Shown: positions 54,001-61,944, counted from the stretch's first letter. The stretch is 64,000 nt of DNA from an uncultured Clostridia bacterium (GCA_945829235.1 CALZUA010000008.1:54842-118841), one strand, 5' to 3'. Made by a program: numbers and translations. The notes: generated by a model not told the origin, from the sequence alone.

Positions 54001-55113
54001 AAGAACGTTGTAAGAATTACCTCTTACTACGGTCACGGCTACGACTATTACAGCATGGGTGCTGACTGCAAGTATGACGCAGACCTCCTTGCGGCAAACA
54101 AGGCAAACGGCTACCTCTCCAACAAGAACCCCGGCTCGGGCACAACAAACGGCTCTTATTGGAACGCAACCGTTGTTGTTATGGGAAGCGGATTTGAGGC
54201 AGACGGTATCGTATTCGAGAACTCCTTCAACCAGTACATCTCCAAGAAGGAAGCGGCAGACACCGTGGTTATGTGGGAAAACGGTTCTAAGGGCGAAAGA
54301 CCTACAACCTACGGCGACACCTCGGTTCAGTCGAGAAGCTTTGTTGAGAGAGCGGCGGCTATGGCGATTGTCGGTGACAACGCTGCGTTCAACAACTGCA
54401 AGTTCATCGGCAGACAGGATACGCTCTACGGCGCACAGAATATCAAGGCTGCATTCAACAAGTGCGATGTCCTTGGTGCGGTTGACTACATCTTCGGTGG
54501 AATGACCGCGGTATTCTATCAGTGCAAGCTGAGAATGAACACAGACAGCAAAACCGATTCCGATCAGGCGTATCTCACAGCGGCACAGCAGACAAGCGGC
54601 AGAGGCTACCTCATGTATGAGTGTACCATAACCTCTACAACACCCGGTGTTGACACCGCTTCCGAGTACATCTCCAAGCCCGGCTATTTAGGCAGACCTT
54701 GGTCGCCTAACACGGCTGAAGTTGTATTCTATAATACTACTGTTGAAACAACAAATCACCCCGGTTCGGAGGGCAAATCTCTGATTGTTCCGCAAGGCTG
54801 GAACAACACGCTCAGCGGCGAGTCGAAGTTGCTGTACGAGTATGGAACAACCGAGAAGAGCAGTGAGGACAACTCCAAGAACAGAGTTTCGTGGTCAAAC
54901 ATTCTCGACAAGCCCTTTATTGATGACGGCGCAACCGAAATCACGGTTGAGGCATTCCTCGGCGACTGGGCGAAGGAGCTTACGTCAAGAGGCTACTTCA
55001 CCGAGGGCGGCGTTGTCAACCCCGACACCGGCGCTCCTGTTGCCGGCATCGGCTTTGCGGTTGTGGCACTCGCAGGTGTAGCTGTTGCAATCGGCAAAAA
55101 GAAGAGAAAGTAA
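51061..55113 (+). CDS. Large cell-wall pectin methylesterase (CE8), multidomain
   Basis: Extracellular enzyme removing methyl groups from pectin. The 1350-residue protein has a signal peptide (about 1-40, ending TASAAD). Two related N-terminal beta domains come next (GVEFKAGNSIEIKVDG...CQYSGS and LSNGDIIEVKVAG...CQYSAD). Then come further carbohydrate-binding-like modules and Ig-like repeats (SGTVDASAAAGIKDYKLRFT, ITGKITGLSEDALKKLKLAF). The CE8 domain occupies about 908-1290, with Gln1119-Asp1120 (GRQDTLYG), Asp1142 (VDYIFGG) and Arg1212 (GRPW). A sorting signal NPDTG (1320-1324), hydrophobic helix and KKKRK end indicate sortase anchoring. It is monocistronic. Confidence 0.93.
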   Translation: MLFGKKAKKVTAIFSAVALALSLTLPITDISLAKTASAADSKVTYDFRDGSIIPTDTDGKSDVTKGDLTVKVGKKNAYKYNGNQHGVEFKAGNSIEIKVDGPTKLTVGDCQYSGSTELTVKSADGSYSETKAVKAGCLHNDGSAAVFKYKGTNATTLILEFANKTYVPAITVEPLVPDVPDNNGAKKDSIMIYESNSVVTEEYGEANRLNGTLTSKDGMVSITSKGGLYFHNQQHGLNLSNGDIIEVKVAGNATVKFNLCQYSADATATLNASSTKGEFVGETSQPLSKGSQIDGLDTISFRYEGVATTLKFTAKTANSGFVYLHSFEVANDPDESATIGNGKIDVWDFGAEQFDTATYNNMVTEDLLNSLPYYGTPNAEKKGVTLGTTMIGTEMFFNGGGKTNNRLRSTNKNIIRYDEKSLIMGDEEYTGYLYSNTGSAAVYSGHKLYPGDILTVITSSNGGDSTIYCESPSGKIQQGQSNAKGVKLTFYASEYGIYKIYSANGEKLTLFRAYREHTNPTKVSGTVDASAAAGIKDYKLRFTNKITGDFTDADVVDGKYSVSLYDSYKYDVSLVNANGYVIKSKNVFDIAKGAGAVTENITLASVDLVTITGKITGLSEDALKKLKLAFMNKNTIYVPEFTVSGDSITVKLEKGVKYDITADGVNDYSLTNNTITKTASGTQDIVFSAKPTYAVNITLSGLPESAKSTAKVTFTNINEKGYTYTFNATDKMALRDGTYTVKVTGTGTVPYVQKVTSNAVVNGKAIDKTVNFEALEVWDFSKYNAGKPGLETIGDNKYYLGLSLTGSVAENKTYLLLNKDGEINVPVKKGQLVTLEYCYQASFDVAGTQVFSASGSTSKYETTQVTATADGVLTIKGIEGTTEDGKAVKQTYFTKISVTSSTPYKSRVTVGANKDYKTINDALDAVAKMDRGADNKRVKIVIDPGNYEEMLVINVPNVTLMNAAGTSSSLEITNKGVDIGKNVVRITSYYGHGYDYYSMGADCKYDADLLAANKANGYLSNKNPGSGTTNGSYWNATVVVMGSGFEADGIVFENSFNQYISKKEAADTVVMWENGSKGERPTTYGDTSVQSRSFVERAAAMAIVGDNAAFNNCKFIGRQDTLYGAQNIKAAFNKCDVLGAVDYIFGGMTAVFYQCKLRMNTDSKTDSDQAYLTAAQQTSGRGYLMYECTITSTTPGVDTASEYISKPGYLGRPWSPNTAEVVFYNTTVETTNHPGSEGKSLIVPQGWNNTLSGESKLLYEYGTTEKSSEDNSKNRVSWSNILDKPFIDDGATEITVEAFLGDWAKELTSRGYFTEGGVVNPDTGAPVAGIGFAVVALAGVAVAIGKKKRK

Positions 55114-55146
55114 TCTCTGAATAATCCCCACAGGGTAAATAAGAAC

Positions 55147-55186
55147 GAACCGGTTCCGTTTTCAAGCGGAGCCGGTTTTGTTTTTT
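55147..55186 (+). terminator. Terminator of the pectinesterase gene
   Basis: AACCGGTTCCG / CGGAGCCGGTT stem with an 8-nt loop and TTGTTTTTT. Confidence 0.85.
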
Positions 55187-55260
55187 GCATATGGATAACA
55201 GAAAACATTGACAATATGCGCAAAAATGTTCTGCCCCGATGACAGACATATTCCAGGGTA

Positions 55261-55389
55261 CAGAACAAGTTCCACTATGCAATCACCGGTCAGACAGCCG
55301 CCGAGATAATTTACACATCTGCTGACCGTGAAAAAGAACACATGGGACTTACAACGTGGAAGAATGCTCCGGGCGGAAGGGTGATCTAG
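55261..55389 (+). pseudogene. Remnant of a RhuM-family protein gene
   Basis: A 42-codon open stretch ending in TAG at 55387-55389 reads QNKFHYAITGQTAAEIIYTS, then ADREKEHMGLTTWKNAPGGR. This matches the core of the Virulence RhuM family (typically VQNKLHYA.HG.TAAE.I..RAD). Upstream, the frame is closed by stops and no start or N-terminal half exists; the C-terminal part is missing too. It is a fragment left in the 330-bp gap between the pectinesterase and ATPase genes. Confidence 0.75.
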
Positions 55390-55448
55390 GAATGATATTT
55401 TTATAAAGGCAAAGCAGTACCGCAAACAAAGCGATACTGCCCTTGTTA

Positions 55449-56675
55449 TTATATGAGGTTGCTCGGAATAAAGGCATTCATTTCATCGATAGGAACAGGC
55501 CTGTCGCACATACACACAATTCCGCCGTTCCCTCTCGGAACCGAGGTTTTGTCAAGCAGGGTGAACTTCTTGCTCTCTCTTCGGTCGGGGGATGCGGATT
55601 TTTTTATCTCAAGCGGATGAACCAATCCGTTCAGCTCAACAATAACATCTATTTCTTTCGCATTAGAGTCGCGGTAGTAGCTCAGGTTTGCCTTTGTCTT
55701 ACTGTAGGCGTAGTTTTTGAGCAGCTCGATTACAACATAATTCTCGAAATAGTGACCGCTTGCTGCACCGTTCATAAGGGTATCTCGGGTAAGCCACATT
55801 GACAGAAATGCGCACAATCCCGTGTCACAGAAATACAACTTCGGAGTTTTGACAAGCCGCTTTAACTCGTTGTTTGAGTATGGCTGGAGAAGATAAATTA
55901 TACCCAATCCCTGAAGAATCTTTACCCACTCTTTAGCTGTCGGTTCGGAAATATCGGCAGCAAAAGCAAGCGTTGCATAGTTGACTCGTTCTGCGGTAAG
56001 CGCCGCACAGGCTCTAAGCAGCTTTGTGAATTTAACGGTATCGGTTATTCCGCCGACCTCGGCGGCGTCACGCAATAGATAGGTGTTTACATAAGAATTG
56101 AAGTATTCCTGTCGCATTTCTTCGTCTGCATAAAGCACCTGCGGCATACCGCCTCGCCAAATATGCTCAAACACATCAACAATATTGTTCGGAGCAGCCG
56201 ATGCCTGCCGCTTTTGCAGTCCCTCGAAAGAGAAGTCAAGCGGCTCGTCCGACAACAAGCCCTGCTTCTCTCGCTGCGAAAAGCTGTACAGCTCCAGAAT
56301 GCCGATTCTGCCGGCAAGAGTTTCACGAACATTTTTCATCATATTATACTGCTGCGAGCCGGTAAGCCAAAATAAACCGGTTTCATCGGAGTTGTCGCAC
56401 ATTATTTTGATTTGCCCGAACAGCTGCGGAGCGTGCTGCACCTCGTCAATGAGTATCGGCGGCTTGTAGGTCTGAAAAAACAAAGCAGGGTCGCTTTGTG
56501 CCAGTTCCCTCGCCATAATATCGTCAAGGCTGACATAAGTTCTGCTTGTACCCTCGGCAAGATGCTTTAGCATTGTTGTTTTGCCGACCTGTCGAGCACC
56601 TGTAACAAGTACAGCCTTGAAAAAAGAATTCATCTGCCCGAATTTACGCTCAATTTCTCTTGTAATATACTGCAT
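55449..56675 (-). CDS. AAA ATPase with DUF4143 domain
   Basis: A 408-residue ATPase of the AAA_14/DUF4143 type, a family common near mobile elements and of unclear role. Walker A is GARQVGKT at 26-33, Walker B ILIDEVQHAPQL, and sensor-like WLTGSQQYNMM follows. The DUF4143 part ends with a nuclease-like fold (SYYRDSNAKEIDVIVELNGL, HPLEIKKSA), reminiscent of PD-(D/E)xK enzymes. The ATG at 56675 is chosen because GAGGG lies 7 bp upstream; the ATG at 56681 touches that site. Own promoter; it lies next to the mobile island. Confidence 0.9.
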   Translation of the reverse strand: MQYITREIERKFGQMNSFFKAVLVTGARQVGKTTMLKHLAEGTSRTYVSLDDIMARELAQSDPALFFQTYKPPILIDEVQHAPQLFGQIKIMCDNSDETGLFWLTGSQQYNMMKNVRETLAGRIGILELYSFSQREKQGLLSDEPLDFSFEGLQKRQASAAPNNIVDVFEHIWRGGMPQVLYADEEMRQEYFNSYVNTYLLRDAAEVGGITDTVKFTKLLRACAALTAERVNYATLAFAADISEPTAKEWVKILQGLGIIYLLQPYSNNELKRLVKTPKLYFCDTGLCAFLSMWLTRDTLMNGAASGHYFENYVVIELLKNYAYSKTKANLSYYRDSNAKEIDVIVELNGLVHPLEIKKSASPDRRESKKFTLLDKTSVPRGNGGIVCMCDRPVPIDEMNAFIPSNLI

Positions 56676-56713
56676 AGGCATCCCTCTTTTTACGAAAATC
56701 TAAACTTTGTTTT

Positions 56714-56742
56714 ATTTTATCATAATTATTTGCAGATGTCAA
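56714..56742 (-). promoter_or_regulatory. Promoter of the DUF4143 ATPase gene
   Basis: TTGACA and TAAAAT on the minus strand, 17-bp spacer, about 39 bp before the start. Confidence 0.8.
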
Positions 56743-57050
56743 GTCATTTATTCTTAAAAGTTCATTTTTTATTTTGACAGAGGTTTGTTATAACAGCAAA
56801 CAAAACCGTCCCTACGCAGGACGCTCAATCGCTGAAATATTCAATGGAAGTTTAAATCCCCAAAAATCTTTTTCGTCACAATCTCGGCTAATAAAAAGCG
56901 CCTGCAATTAACTCCTCACTCAAGAGAAGCCAATCGCAAGCTTTCTATACATATTGCACAAAAATTCTCGAAAAAATTTTGTAAACGGGGGTACATATCC
57001 ATTTTCACTCAAAAAATATCTACGGTGACGATTTCTTATTTCCGAAAAGA
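56743..57050. other. Gap before the tRNA fragment, no gene seen
   Basis: About 310 bp without a credible open frame or promoter. It lies between the ATPase promoter and the terminator of the truncated tRNA gene, and should be original chromosomal flank if the island model is correct. Confidence 0.5.
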
Positions 57051-57094
57051 ATTATGCCCGTAAGTGGCTCTGTGAAGCCGTTTGCGGGCATAAT
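57051..57094 (-). terminator. Terminator downstream of the tRNA-Gln fragment
   Basis: On the minus strand, ATTATGCCCG / CGGGCATAAT arms with an inner GGCT/AGCC stem, followed by TCTTTTC. It lies 22 bp after the tRNA 3' end, as expected for the original tRNA transcription unit. Confidence 0.65.
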
Positions 57095-57115
57095 ATCTAT
57101 TTGGTCACATAAAGT

Positions 57116-57170
57116 TGGTTGGGATAGCAGGATTTGAACCTGCGGGTGAGGGAGTCAAAGTCCCTTGCCG
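57116..57170 (-). other. 3' fragment of tRNA-Gln(TTG); attachment site of the island
   Basis: The minus strand reads GGCAAGGGACTTTGACTCCC (anticodon stem-loop with TTG in a CTTTGAC loop), then a T-arm GCAGGTTCAAATCCTGC and acceptor end TATCCCAACCA with encoded CCA. The 5' half (acceptor strand and D-arm) is absent and is replaced by unrelated sequence. This is the classic right/left att remnant produced when an integrative element inserts into a tRNA 3' end. The intact tRNA-Gln is expected at the other end of the element, beyond 64000. Confidence 0.88.
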
Positions 57171-57524
57171 TATAATTCACGGTACAGTCTGTGACTGGGC
57201 TTAAGACTGGTTGAGATTTCTGCGATGAGTCTATAATGAGTCTATTTCGAAAGTCCAATTAAAAAACTTGCTTTGCCCTATTTCAGCTGCACCCCCAATC
57301 ATACGCCTATTATAATTAGTATATCCGCAATTTCGCTTCATGTTATAAAGAGCTTTTGAATGTCATCGGGGAAATTAAATATCCGCACACATCACCCTTT
57401 CACTTATATATTCTTATCCTGTAAGGGAACCCAAAACACATATTGTCCCCCGAGTATCTACTCGGGGGATTTGTTGTGACTAAGTAAAAAATCCCTTACT
57501 AATCAAACCGGAGGAGGTTAAAAA
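57171..57524. other. Leader region at the island edge
   Basis: A 354-bp gap with no gene. It contains the palindrome at 57447-57468 and, just before the first island gene, the strong ribosome-binding site GGAGGAGG. No promoter with good spacing was found; TATAAT-like boxes exist at 57229 and 57311 without a convincing -35. Confidence 0.55.
57447..57468. other. Near-perfect palindrome upstream of the AAA cassette
   Basis: CCCCCGAGTA / TACTCGGGGG with a 2-nt centre (TC), followed by ATTTGTTG. Its position 57 bp before the first gene suggests a terminator-like attenuator or an operator. Confidence 0.7.
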
Positions 57525-57887
57525 ATGAAAATCAAGAAACTTTTGGGACTAAATGGGAAAGGAGAGCCTATAATATCTTCCCAGCTCTTGGCAGCGTTAC
57601 TCGAAAAACTCAGTTGGCTGGACGCACAGGTTGATGCAGCTGTGAACAAGGAGTATCTGAAAGCATTCAAGAAGAGGCGAGGCTCAATGCTGATTATAGC
57701 AAGACCGGCTGCGCTTGAGAGGCTGGTAAGAGGCTCGCTTTGCCTTAATTTCACCAACGATGACTTCATAATTCTCGAGTATGACGCCACGGCAAACGAT
57801 ATTCCAAAGATAGTTGTATCAAGACTCGCAGAAGCAGAAACAAAGCTCGTTGACAAAAATGATGGTCTGCTGATTATCGGAAAGTAA
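57525..57887 (+). CDS. Unknown 120-aa protein, first gene of AAA cassette
   Basis: Not recognised. The sequence is a mixed alpha/beta, soluble protein: an N-terminal helical half (SSQLLAALLEKLSWLDAQVD, AAVNKEYLKAFKKRRG) and a C-terminal strand-rich half (LNFTNDDFIILEYDATANDI, PKIVVSRLAEA). It has a very strong ribosome-binding site (GGAGGAGG) and is followed by the membrane protein gene after 12 bp. The spacing and shared direction argue that the three genes 57525-59127 act together. Confidence 0.75.
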   Translation: MKIKKLLGLNGKGEPIISSQLLAALLEKLSWLDAQVDAAVNKEYLKAFKKRRGSMLIIARPAALERLVRGSLCLNFTNDDFIILEYDATANDIPKIVVSRLAEAETKLVDKNDGLLIIGK

Positions 57888-57899
57888 GGAGGAAATGAT

Positions 57900-58241
57900 A
57901 TGATACCGATTACAATTCTTGGAACAATTATATCGTCAATACTTGGCGGAGTTTTGCTATTTATGGTTGGAAAACTTACTATAAATGTAGTAAGAAAAAT
58001 CCACAAGAACGCACAAGCTAAAGCAGCGGTTATTGATATGAAGAAATTTATTGCTCAGGCTGTCAAGAACCCGTCCGCAAAGAAAATCAGCTGGAGCGAC
58101 CTCGATAACATCGAAGCGCTTGTTGCCGAAATCGATGAAAACAACGATGTGAAGGAAATTAAGGCGTACAGCAATATTGACGAAGAAACAGAAAATCTTC
58201 TTGATACAACTGAGAACGGCATTGTGCTGGTGGGTGACTGA
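57900..58241 (+). CDS. Unknown 113-aa membrane-anchored protein, second gene of AAA cassette
   Basis: One N-terminal transmembrane helix at about 5-26 (TILGTIISSILGGVLLFMVG) is followed by a basic and then acidic cytoplasmic-type domain (NVVRKIHKNAQAKAAVIDMK, LDNIEALVAEIDENNDVKEI). No family recognised. AAGGAGG precedes the start; the AAA+ ATPase starts 1 bp after its stop codon. It may anchor the ATPase to the membrane, which is inference from order and topology only. Confidence 0.75.
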   Translation: MIPITILGTIISSILGGVLLFMVGKLTINVVRKIHKNAQAKAAVIDMKKFIAQAVKNPSAKKISWSDLDNIEALVAEIDENNDVKEIKAYSNIDEETENLLDTTENGIVLVGD

Positions 58242-58242
58242 T

Positions 58243-59127
58243 ATGGAAAGAACAGATCGATTTATTTCCAAAGAACCGGAATATAGTTTTGACCGCGTTA
58301 TCATTTCACAGCGAACAAGGAACAGAATTATGGAAGCTCTGAACCTGATTAACTACAAAGGAAAAGTTTTCGACGAGTGGGGTTTACGGGAAATTGAACC
58401 ACATCCATCATCAGCGCTGAATTTCTACGGACAATCGGGTGTCGGAAAAAGTATGGCTGCCGAAGCAATAGCTGATGTGCTCGGAAAGAGAATCCTGCGA
58501 ATAACATACGCCGATATAGAAAGCAAGTATCAGGGTGAAGGTTCAAAGAACGTTGACTCTGCATTTAAAGCAGCCGAAAGGGACAACGCTGTTCTTTTCA
58601 TAGATGAGGCAGACTCGCTGTTGTCAAAAAGGTTATCAGAAGTAACCTCAGGAGCTGACCAGTCGGTCAACGCTCTTCGAAGCCAAATTTTGACAAATCT
58701 AGACAAATTCGAGGGTATAGTAATATTCGCAACAAACCTCGTATCCAGCTATGACAACGCATTTCTGACCAGACTTATCAGCGTGGAGTTTGAAAATCCC
58801 GACATCGAAACCAGAAAGAAAATCTGGGCAGTTCACTTGAGGCCCGCAGGAGAGTCCGAGATGAACATTCCGCTTGCTGATGATGTCAATATTTCAGAAC
58901 TTGCTGAAAAGTTTGAATTCTGCGGCAGAGAAATCAAACGGGCGGTCATCTCAGCCTGTATCAATTCCGTCTCGGGAAACCATGCTTTTGTAACCCAGAG
59001 AATGCTGATAAATGCCTGTGAAACGATAGTTTCAGAAGGACAGAACCTGAGCAAAGCCACCGGCTCTATCGTTTCAGAAGACGCGCTAAAGGGTGCGGTT
59101 GGTAGGTATATCCAAAAGAACGCATAA
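58243..59127 (+). CDS. AAA+ ATPase (classical AAA clade, spastin/FtsH-like module)
   Basis: A 294-residue single-domain ATPase. Walker A GQSGVGKS is at 63-70, pore-loop-like KYQGEGSKN at 96-104, Walker B VLFIDEAD at 117-124, sensor 1 FATN at 162-165 and an arginine-finger candidate Arg178 in DNAFLTRL. A C-terminal lid helical domain follows. The KYxGE pore loop is typical of protein-remodelling AAA enzymes. There is no protease domain or zinc motif. It starts 1 bp after the preceding stop, so the cassette is translationally coupled. A terminator follows. Confidence 0.88.
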   Translation: MERTDRFISKEPEYSFDRVIISQRTRNRIMEALNLINYKGKVFDEWGLREIEPHPSSALNFYGQSGVGKSMAAEAIADVLGKRILRITYADIESKYQGEGSKNVDSAFKAAERDNAVLFIDEADSLLSKRLSEVTSGADQSVNALRSQILTNLDKFEGIVIFATNLVSSYDNAFLTRLISVEFENPDIETRKKIWAVHLRPAGESEMNIPLADDVNISELAEKFEFCGREIKRAVISACINSVSGNHAFVTQRMLINACETIVSEGQNLSKATGSIVSEDALKGAVGRYIQKNA

Positions 59128-59132
59128 CCAAA

Positions 59133-59165
59133 AACACGGCTCCTTTTTTGGAGTCGTGTTTTTTA
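59133..59165 (+). terminator. Terminator of the AAA cassette
   Basis: AACACGGCTCC / GGAGTCGTGTT stem (one G-T pair), TTTTTT loop and a following T-run. It lies between convergent transcripts and may serve both. Confidence 0.85.
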
Positions 59166-59174
59166 TGAATAGAA

Positions 59175-60845
59175 TCAGGATTGTACATTCGGGAAAAGAT
59201 ATGAACCGAGAGTCATCATACGTTTCTTCAGCAAGTTTATCGCATTGTTTTTTGAATTAGTCTTTAGAGAATCAATTCTGCTCTGAGAAATTATCTTTTC
59301 CTCAAGTTTTTCGATTGTGTCCCAGGTTTTTATTTCATTATGGAAATCTGAAAGTGGATAGTTCTTCTTGATAAAATCATTGATTTCTAAGTATTCGGCG
59401 TTTGTGAAAGACTTTTCCTCTTTGCCCGGGCCAAACGTAAAGTTGGATGAAAAGATTTCATAGGTCTTATTTCTGAGCAACGTGTATGATTCCATGTGTT
59501 GATAGTACGGATAGTAATCATATACAAAATCGTCATCATCTTCATATTGTAAATCACCCTCAGGATTTTTGCTTTCTCTTTTTTTGAGTTCATTGCAAAG
59601 CGTGTACTCCAATATTGCTTTCTCCAGAAATATGGGAGAACGGTGCTGGCTTGGGTGGGGATTTATTATATCCTTTTTAGTGCAACCTGAGGCAAGGCCG
59701 GATATAATCATCACTGTATTCACATGCCTCTGCAAAAACGCCGCAGGTGTTTCTGTTTGAAGTTTTCTCAGACGTAAAAAACCGATGCTTTTATCCACCT
59801 CATATGACGATTCAAGGAGATCTATATCATGTAAAATTGATTCATCCGCTTGGGACTTTTCCAACAAATAAAGCATGAAGTCTATCCTTTTGTACGTCTC
59901 AATATAATAGTAAACCATCGTACTTTCAAAGGTAGTTTTTGGATTTCTCTGCAGCTGGGGATTAAATAACTCTCTGAACAGATTATACTTCCACATTTCA
60001 TCGATGAAGTCTTTTTTAGAAATATTATTTCCCTCGGCTTTGAACTGTTTCCTGTATTGCAGAGAAGATACAAATGGTTTCCTTTGATTTATAAAGTAAC
60101 CAATCCATTGTAGCAGAGATTTCCTTTGGTGATATGTATGCTTTTTTTGCACGTCAAGCCGCTCTGCGTATTTAGCCGGAGATAATCCCATTGACTCGAT
60201 GTTATTCTTAATGTGAATAGCTTCGCTTCTATCTTTTTCGGCATTTTGACCGGCAAGCATTGATTTCCTTACTATATCGCAAAACGACCAAAGGTTTTCG
60301 GATGAGGTTTTCAAAATTCTTTTATACTGCGATACAATTTCCGCGTCATCATCTTTGACTTTTTGAAAAATAACATCAGCGACAAAATTGGCGGCATTAT
60401 TCACATTTCTTTTTTCGCTATTCTCAATGAAATAATCAAACAGGACATCAAACACCAACTGATTGAGAAGGATTTGCATATATCTGTCCTTATTGATATA
60501 TTCTCGGATGTTTGTATTCGGGTCGAAGGAAATCAACAAATTATCATATCCCGGAAATGCAACACCAAAATTTGACAGTGCAATATAAAGGCAGTTTTTC
60601 ATCGCTTCGACTGTTTCACTGATTGCAGAAATATGCTTAATTGGCACAAAGTTTATATTACAATTCTTTAGAGAGCGGAGTTTAGAGTAGTTTACAACGT
60701 AACTCTGAATAGAAGTAACATCAATGCAAATTTTGTCTGATTCATCGGAACCAGTCGGTATATCAAGTGGAGTTGCAAAGATATCCCATACCCTGCCTTC
60801 TTCATCTCTAACGACAGTAAACTTGTACCGCCATGTCTTTTTCAT
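59175..60845 (-). CDS. Unknown 556-aa island protein
   Basis: Not recognised. The N-terminus is beta-rich (KKTWRYKFTVVRDEEGRVWD, DICIDVTSIQSY-like strand), followed by a long, largely helical, charged body (AAEIVSQYKRILKTSSENLW, YHQRKSLLQWIGYFINQRKP). A short acidic tract (EDDDDFVYDYYPYY) lies near 440. There is no membrane segment or catalytic motif. The ATG at 60845 is preferred, with GAGG 8 bp upstream. It lies 49 bp after the gene at 60895 and is convergent with the AAA cassette. Confidence 0.75.
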   Translation of the reverse strand: MKKTWRYKFTVVRDEEGRVWDIFATPLDIPTGSDESDKICIDVTSIQSYVVNYSKLRSLKNCNINFVPIKHISAISETVEAMKNCLYIALSNFGVAFPGYDNLLISFDPNTNIREYINKDRYMQILLNQLVFDVLFDYFIENSEKRNVNNAANFVADVIFQKVKDDDAEIVSQYKRILKTSSENLWSFCDIVRKSMLAGQNAEKDRSEAIHIKNNIESMGLSPAKYAERLDVQKKHTYHQRKSLLQWIGYFINQRKPFVSSLQYRKQFKAEGNNISKKDFIDEMWKYNLFRELFNPQLQRNPKTTFESTMVYYYIETYKRIDFMLYLLEKSQADESILHDIDLLESSYEVDKSIGFLRLRKLQTETPAAFLQRHVNTVMIISGLASGCTKKDIINPHPSQHRSPIFLEKAILEYTLCNELKKRESKNPEGDLQYEDDDDFVYDYYPYYQHMESYTLLRNKTYEIFSSNFTFGPGKEEKSFTNAEYLEINDFIKKNYPLSDFHNEIKTWDTIEKLEEKIISQSRIDSLKTNSKNNAINLLKKRMMTLGSYLFPNVQS

Positions 60846-60894
60846 AACCATAACCTCACATTCAGTAGGATATGTTAAATATAACATTTTTGTA

Positions 60895-61818
60895 TCAATT
60901 TGTCAATACATTCTTAAAATACTGCTCCTTTTCCCTCTTGCCAATAGTAATCGGAGAAACCTCAATCTTTTCAAACGCCCTCATTATCTTACCCATACTG
61001 CGTGTGTTCATGGCTTTCTGTGCTAGCAGCAAAGATTTTTTCTCGGCAACAAGAATGACAAATTTAACCATTTTACGGCGGAGCCTAACATCTTCAATTT
61101 CACGGTTGATAATGTCAACCACTCTTCTTTTCTTGTAAAAATCTCCCGATGGGACTATAGAGCAATAAATCTTTTTGAAAATAACATCCGCTTCTGAAAT
61201 TATTTCCTGAATTTGTTCCATTGAAGTATTACATTCTGCAACTTTCCGTACAGCAGAGCAGTTTGAAAGCCTAATCTCTGTCCTTAATGTTCCGGCGAAT
61301 TCACCCTTAACAACGTCACCGGGAGCAAAAGCCCGAAAAACAATACCGTTGCTTTTTCCCAAAAGGCAAAAGCAGTTTTTGGAGAAAGAATCAGTGCGAG
61401 TAACCAACCGATACTTTTTCACCTTACCTATTCTCTTTAAAACTCCAATGTATGAATGAACCTTTTCGTCACTTCCCAAGTCTGTTTCCAGTACAAACGA
61501 CACCGCAGAAAGCACAAAATCATCGAGGCTATACTCGTCATCAAAATACTTCCGAATTTTCTTATCAAGCCTGTGAATAAACCTATATGCATCAGCATTA
61601 CCATCATCGTCAAAGGCGTGGTGGCTCGCGACAACTTTTATTTTCTTCTTATAGGTACTATCACGAAACACGAAAAGAATACCCTTTTCTTTGTATTTAC
61701 AATCGGCGTATTCGTCAGAAGTAATCTTAACGAACCCATTGGAGCTCTTTTCTTGGAACCATCTGCTGAATTCTTTTGTGTCAATATTGAGAGATAGTTC
61801 AAACAGTATTTCAGTCAT
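60895..61818 (-). CDS. Unknown 307-aa island protein (replication-protein-like segment?)
   Basis: Not confidently recognised. It begins MTEILFELSLNIDTKEFSRW and contains KIKVVASHHAFDDDGNADAY, FAGTLRTEIRLSNCSAVRKV and a basic C-terminus (KIMRAFEKIEVSPITIGKRE). The segment around LRTEIRLSN is reminiscent of the R/E-rich strands of plasmid or phage replication initiators, but no HUH histidine pair or helicase motif is visible, so this is only a guess. The start at 61818 has GAGGTGAT upstream and a 30-bp palindrome before it. Confidence 0.7.
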   Translation of the reverse strand: MTEILFELSLNIDTKEFSRWFQEKSSNGFVKITSDEYADCKYKEKGILFVFRDSTYKKKIKVVASHHAFDDDGNADAYRFIHRLDKKIRKYFDDEYSLDDFVLSAVSFVLETDLGSDEKVHSYIGVLKRIGKVKKYRLVTRTDSFSKNCFCLLGKSNGIVFRAFAPGDVVKGEFAGTLRTEIRLSNCSAVRKVAECNTSMEQIQEIISEADVIFKKIYCSIVPSGDFYKKRRVVDIINREIEDVRLRRKMVKFVILVAEKKSLLLAQKAMNTRSMGKIMRAFEKIEVSPITIGKREKEQYFKNVLTN

Positions 61819-61835
61819 TTTATTATCACCTCGTA

Positions 61836-61865
61836 CTAAACTATTTTTTAAAAAATAGTTTAGTA
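61836..61865. promoter_or_regulatory. Perfect 30-bp palindrome, likely operator
   Basis: ACTAAACTATTTTTT followed immediately by its exact complement. It ends about 5 bp before the ribosome-binding site of the gene at 60895-61818. A TTGAAA lies upstream such that the -10 box would overlap the left arm (AACTAT with 17-bp spacing). The arrangement fits autoregulation by a dimeric repressor or a leader hairpin. Confidence 0.8.
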
Positions 61866-61944
61866 ATTTAGATAAAATTTCAAGAAAAAAATGTAAATTC
61901 AAATACTCCGATTGTCTCAATACGTTTTTACCGCACAGAAAGAT

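Noticed and set aside
57116..57170. A complete tRNA gene
   Set aside because: The D-arm and 5' acceptor strand are missing; only the anticodon arm to CCA end is present.
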